Shown here: piece by piece, positions 60,790 through 64,000 of the stretch
Numbering within the stretch: position 1 is the stretch's first letter
Layout: the number at the start of each line of letters is the position of its first letter
DNA from: Quercus robur
Taxonomy: Eukaryota; Streptophyta; Magnoliopsida; Fagales; Fagaceae
DNA: 64,000 nucleotides
Direction of reading: 5' to 3'
Assembly: GCF_932294415.1 (NCBI RefSeq)
Contig: NC_065535.1
Span: 6,747,501-6,811,500 of the forward strand
Notes under the pieces: generated by a model
Told to the model about the DNA's origin: nothing
Database searches by the model: none
The model's input: only the letters and a program-made list of their open reading frames with translations
Made by a program: the position numbers and the translations under genes

Positions 60790-62254
60790 GCAAGCTCCTC
60801 TTGTATTTCTCACTAGATTTTACTTGAAAGAGGACTATGAAGCTATCCTTCAGAGGGGACCTTGGTTCATTGGAGAACATTTCCTCTCCATTAGACCATG
60901 GGAACCAAATTTTTGACCGGAATCGGCAAACGTTACATCGGTGGCCGTCTGGATTAGACTTAACGGATTGCCAATCGAATACTACAACTCGGAAGCTCTT
61001 TTACAAATTGGAAAGTCCATTGGCAACGTATTACGGGTCGACACCCACACTGCGAACGAAGCTAGAGGAAGGTTTGCTAGACTCTGTGTGCAGATCGATG
61101 TGGAAAAACCTTTGGTGACGGCGGTGTTAATAGGGAGGTTTGAACAATCGGTTTGCTATGAAGGCATCCAGAAATTATGTTTCTCCTGCGGCAGATTGGG
61201 GCACAAGAAGGAAACCTGTCCGTACACGGTCCGACCAGCTTCGCCGGCGAAAGAAGGTACGGTCGTAAATGGCGATGAAGGACGGTCATGCAATATGCAT
61301 GTATCGCACGGTCCTGCAGAGGGAATGGAGAATGGCAGGGTCGTGCAAGGGAATGTGGCAGGGACGGTTCAGGATAGTACGTACGGGCCTTGGACTGTAG
61401 TTGCGCGAAGGAGGAACGTGCCAAAAAATCTAAAGAGTGGCGGGGTCCAGGCTGTGATGGATAACGGTCGGTTAAAACAAGAACAGAGGAAGGCAGAGGA
61501 CGACGCAAGGTTTAAACTCTCAATGGGAAGGAAGAATTCCAATGATGGGCTTAGGAGAGATTCTAAAAGGAAATTGGACCCACCAAAATTAAGCCCGTCA
61601 AACGGTCTAAGACCAAATGGCCCAATTTTGAGCCAAACGGTCTTTCCTCACAAAGGTGCTGGGACGAGTGAGATGGGGCCGGGGTTTGCTAAGGCGGGCC
61701 CAAATGCAAGCCGTGGTGATGAGCTAGGAGGGGAGGGTTTTAATTCAAAAGCCCAGAACAGTCCTTCAGTAAAGGGCAAGAAAGTAATTGCCAGAAACAT
61801 AGCTAGAAACAAAAATCTCAACGAAGGCACTGGAAGCAGTAAGACCCATTTCAGTTTAAATCATCTAACTCCAAAAATCCTCAGCAGAGACGGTGATGAC
61901 AACGATCCAAGCTTTCCTTTCTTCTTTTCTACTACCACTAATGCCGAGATGGACAAGATTCAACACCATGAAAATTTTGGGAGCTTTACTAGAGGCGAGT
62001 GTGGGAATGAGAGAGAGAACGGCGCCGGTGAGGGGGTGGTCCGATCGCCGGTTGCAGGAAGCCGGGATGATGTTGGAGATGCCGGGAAAATGGAAGGGCT
62101 GACTACTAGCTTCGAAACCGGGGGGACTGAAGTTGCAGTAGCTTCATTCCAGTTGCACCACGGTGAAGAGGCAGTGGCAATCTCCGATGTCGGTGAGCAC
62201 GGAGAAGAACAAATGGAGCTTGAAGAGGATGGCGGAGCTAATGCTATCCTGTGA
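60790..62254 (+). pseudogene. LINE ORF1-like protein (DUF4283 and CCHC zinc knuckle), one stop
   Basis: The frame starts within a DUF4283-like domain (LKEDYEAILQRGPWFIGEHF, then VAVWIRLNGLPIEYYN). It is interrupted once by TGA at 60914-60916, after WEPNF, then stays open to TGA at 62252-62254. A CCHC knuckle, CFSCGRLGHKKETC, is encoded at 61178-61219 (CX2CX4HX4C). The downstream ~340 residues are hydrophilic and low-complexity. ORF1 proteins of plant L1 elements bind RNA (family knowledge). The open stretch after the stop has no convincing ATG near its start; the GTG at 60941 is not a plausible plant start. Confidence 0.85.
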
Positions 62255-62285
62255 GATGTGCCTTCTCCTTATCCTTCTTTTTGTA

Positions 62286-64000
62286 ATGAATATTGTAGTG
62301 TGGAATAGCAGGGGCGTCCTGAAGCCCAATTTTCAGGAGCATGTTAGGGAGTTGGTTAGGAGTCACAACCCGGCCATTTTAGTAATAATGGAGACTAGAT
62401 TGGGTGGAGATAGAGCTAAGGGAATCACGGATAGGCTTCCGTTTGACGGCGCCATTCACACAGAAACAATCGGGTATACTGGAGGATTATGGCTTCTTTG
62501 GAACTCAGACCTCGTGGAGGTGGTGCAGCTGGCTGATACGGAGCAGGAAATTCATGTGGAAGTGAAGGTAATTGCTTCTAACCTTTCTTGGATTTTGTCT
62601 GCTGTGTATGCTAGTCCTAGGAGTGCAGAAAGGTTTATTTTGTGGGAAAATTTAATTAAGGTTGCTGGGTTACATAATAAGCCGTGGGTGATAGCCGATG
62701 ATTTTAATGAACCCCTGTTGGGTGAGGATAAATTTGGAGGAAGATCGGTTAATATTACGAGATCCCTGCATTTCAAAGATTGTCTGGACAAATGCAATAT
62801 GGTAGACTTGGGATTTTCCGGTCCCAGGTATACGTGGTCTAATAGGAGAGACATGAGTAGCCTAATTCAAGAGAGAATTGATCGGTTTTTCACAAACCCG
62901 AGTTGGTGTCTTATGTACCCAGAGGCTAGAGTAACCCATTTAACCCGTTGCCATTCCGACCATTGTCCGGTCCTCATGGAGACAGCCCCTAGGAGAGTGA
63001 CGCACCTTAGTAGACCTTTTAAGTTTCAGAGTTTTTGGTTATCTGACCCCTCCTTCCCAGGGGTTGTGATGAGGGCTTGGAATCAGTCTAGTAACCTCCC
63101 GGATTCTATAGAGAAGTTTACTAGTGAAGCGACTCAGTGGAACAAACAGCAGTTTGGAAACATTTTTGTGAAGAAGAGGAGGTTAATGGCTAGGCTGAAT
63201 GGAATTCAGAGGGCCATATCTTTTAATCCAACCTCCCCTCTCATCGATTTGGAGAACCAGCTGCACAAGGATCTCGAGATTGTCCTGGACCAAGAAGCGG
63301 AGCTGTGGGCCTTAAAATCTAGAGTTAACTGGATGGTGTTGGGAGACCGAAACACCTCCTTTTTCCATGTGTCCACTCTTGCTAGAAGAAAGAGGAATAT
63401 GATCAATGCAGTAAAGAATGAGGTGGGGGACTGGATCACAGAGGAAACGGAGGTTATAAACCATTTCAGAGAGGGGTTTATGAAGCTATACACTACCTCC
63501 CAAGTGGTGACTATTTGGAACACTGTTAAGTGGACCAGCTGGCAGGTTAGGCTCATAGAGGAGGAGAAAAACAGCCTAAATTTGCCGGTGTCTGATGAAG
63601 AGATTACCACTGCTCTATGGTCTTTAAAGGCGTACAAAGCCCCTGGCCCCGATGGGTTACACGCTGGCTTCTTCCAAAGATTCTGGCTTACGGTGGGGAA
63701 TTCTGTTAAGGAAGAGGTTAAACAAGTTTTCATGCAAAGGAGAATTCCAGATTACCTAAATAGCACAAGTATCGTTCTCATTCCAAAAATCCAAAGTCCG
63801 GAATCGATTGGTAATTACCGGCCTATAAGTCTTTGTAATTCGGTTTACAAAGTCATCACCAAAATTATAGTTGGTAGGCTGCGGCCCTATCTTGATAAGC
63901 TTATAGCTCCTTGTCAAGCGGCTTTTGTTCCTGGTAGAAGAGGAGTAGACAATGCTATAATTGTCCAAGAGATTATCCACTCTATGGAGAAGACCAAAGG
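62286..64000 (+). CDS. LINE ORF2 (endonuclease-reverse transcriptase), partial at window end
   Basis: From ATG at 62286 the frame is open for 571 codons to the window edge. Endonuclease-type blocks are visible: VVWNSRG at the start, METRLGG, ADDFNEP (usually GDFNE), RIDRFF and SDHCPVL. Then come the linker WALKSRVNWMVLGDRNTSFF typical of plant L1 ORF2, KAPGPDG, IPKIQSPESIGNYRPISLC and QAAFVPGRRGVDNAI, the first RT motifs. The catalytic FADD box, zinc-binding part and RNase H would lie to the right. ORF2 nicks target DNA and primes reverse transcription there (family knowledge). The Gly-to-Asp change before the catalytic Asp could reduce endonuclease activity. Confidence 0.92.
   Translation, partial: MNIVVWNSRGVLKPNFQEHVRELVRSHNPAILVIMETRLGGDRAKGITDRLPFDGAIHTETIGYTGGLWLLWNSDLVEVVQLADTEQEIHVEVKVIASNLSWILSAVYASPRSAERFILWENLIKVAGLHNKPWVIADDFNEPLLGEDKFGGRSVNITRSLHFKDCLDKCNMVDLGFSGPRYTWSNRRDMSSLIQERIDRFFTNPSWCLMYPEARVTHLTRCHSDHCPVLMETAPRRVTHLSRPFKFQSFWLSDPSFPGVVMRAWNQSSNLPDSIEKFTSEATQWNKQQFGNIFVKKRRLMARLNGIQRAISFNPTSPLIDLENQLHKDLEIVLDQEAELWALKSRVNWMVLGDRNTSFFHVSTLARRKRNMINAVKNEVGDWITEETEVINHFREGFMKLYTTSQVVTIWNTVKWTSWQVRLIEEEKNSLNLPVSDEEITTALWSLKAYKAPGPDGLHAGFFQRFWLTVGNSVKEEVKQVFMQRRIPDYLNSTSIVLIPKIQSPESIGNYRPISLCNSVYKVITKIIVGRLRPYLDKLIAPCQAAFVPGRRGVDNAIIVQEIIHSMEKTK

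Larger units (their letters stand above)
60790..64000 (+). mobile_element. L1-type LINE, 5'-truncated, running off the window
   Basis: A plus-strand non-LTR retrotransposon with an ORF1-like region (DUF4283 plus zinc knuckle) and an ORF2 (endonuclease plus RT) separated by 31 bases. The left boundary is placed where ORF1 similarity begins. Upstream parts of ORF1 and the 5' UTR are missing. The right end lies beyond base 64000. Compared with the LINE at 27785-30511, far fewer lesions are present. Confidence 0.88.

Noticed and set aside
60837..61118. ATG-started frame MKLSFRGDL... over the LINE ORF1
   Set aside because: It is out of frame with the DUF4283 and zinc-knuckle reading and has no similarity of its own.
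1..64000. A linked immune gene cluster formed by MAPKKK, helper NLR and serpin
   Set aside because: The three genes are 23-50 kb apart, on different strands and separated by unrelated genes and transposons. Shared pathway roles come from family knowledge only and do not show a cluster.

Overview
This is a 64 kb window of a eudicot plant nuclear chromosome. The evidence is GT-AG introns, plant-specific gene families, AT-rich intergenic DNA and plant-type transposable elements. Gene sequences and Tourist-like MITEs suggest a rosid, perhaps a tree, but the species cannot be named from the sequence alone. I found no prokaryotic features, CRISPR arrays, rRNA or tRNA genes.

Five protein-coding genes could be assembled exon by exon with reading phase closing at every junction. 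(1) 809-5812, minus: a MAPKKK3/5-type MAP kinase kinase kinase, 10 exons, 656 aa. (2) 15980-20124, plus: an OSB1-like organellar single-stranded DNA-binding protein, 4 exons, 272 aa. (3) 33128-36488, plus: an ADR1-L1-type RPW8 helper NLR, 5 exons, 828 aa. (4) 40224-45494, minus: a NAT3-like nucleobase-ascorbate transporter, 13 exons, 544 aa. (5) 55979-59500, minus: an AtSerpin1-like serpin, 2 exons, 390 aa, with an Arg P1 residue. MAPKKK3/5, ADR1-L1 and the serpin all belong to families involved in plant immunity or cell death. They are separate transcription units and nothing shows that they are co-regulated.

The rest is intergenic and repeat-rich. 7.5-14.5 kb is a retrotransposon cluster: a solo LTR with a perfect 5-bp duplication, two further LTR-like remnants, a foldback MITE, and a 3.6 kb non-autonomous LTR element with two LTRs, a primer-binding site and a 78-80 bp tandem array. 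A second solo LTR of the same family lies in the opposite orientation at 31.3 kb. A decayed L1-type LINE occupies about 27.8-30.5 kb. A much better preserved LINE starts near 60.8 kb and runs off the right edge with an open ORF2. Four Tourist-like MITEs with TAA/TTA duplications and an 879-bp TIR element lie at 38-53.5 kb.

No undescribed multigene system is visible. The items most worth following are the two MITEs side by side at one TTAA, the GC-rich segment inside the 879-bp TIR element, the shared terminal motif across four LTRs, the transporter signature variant, and the complete helper NLR.
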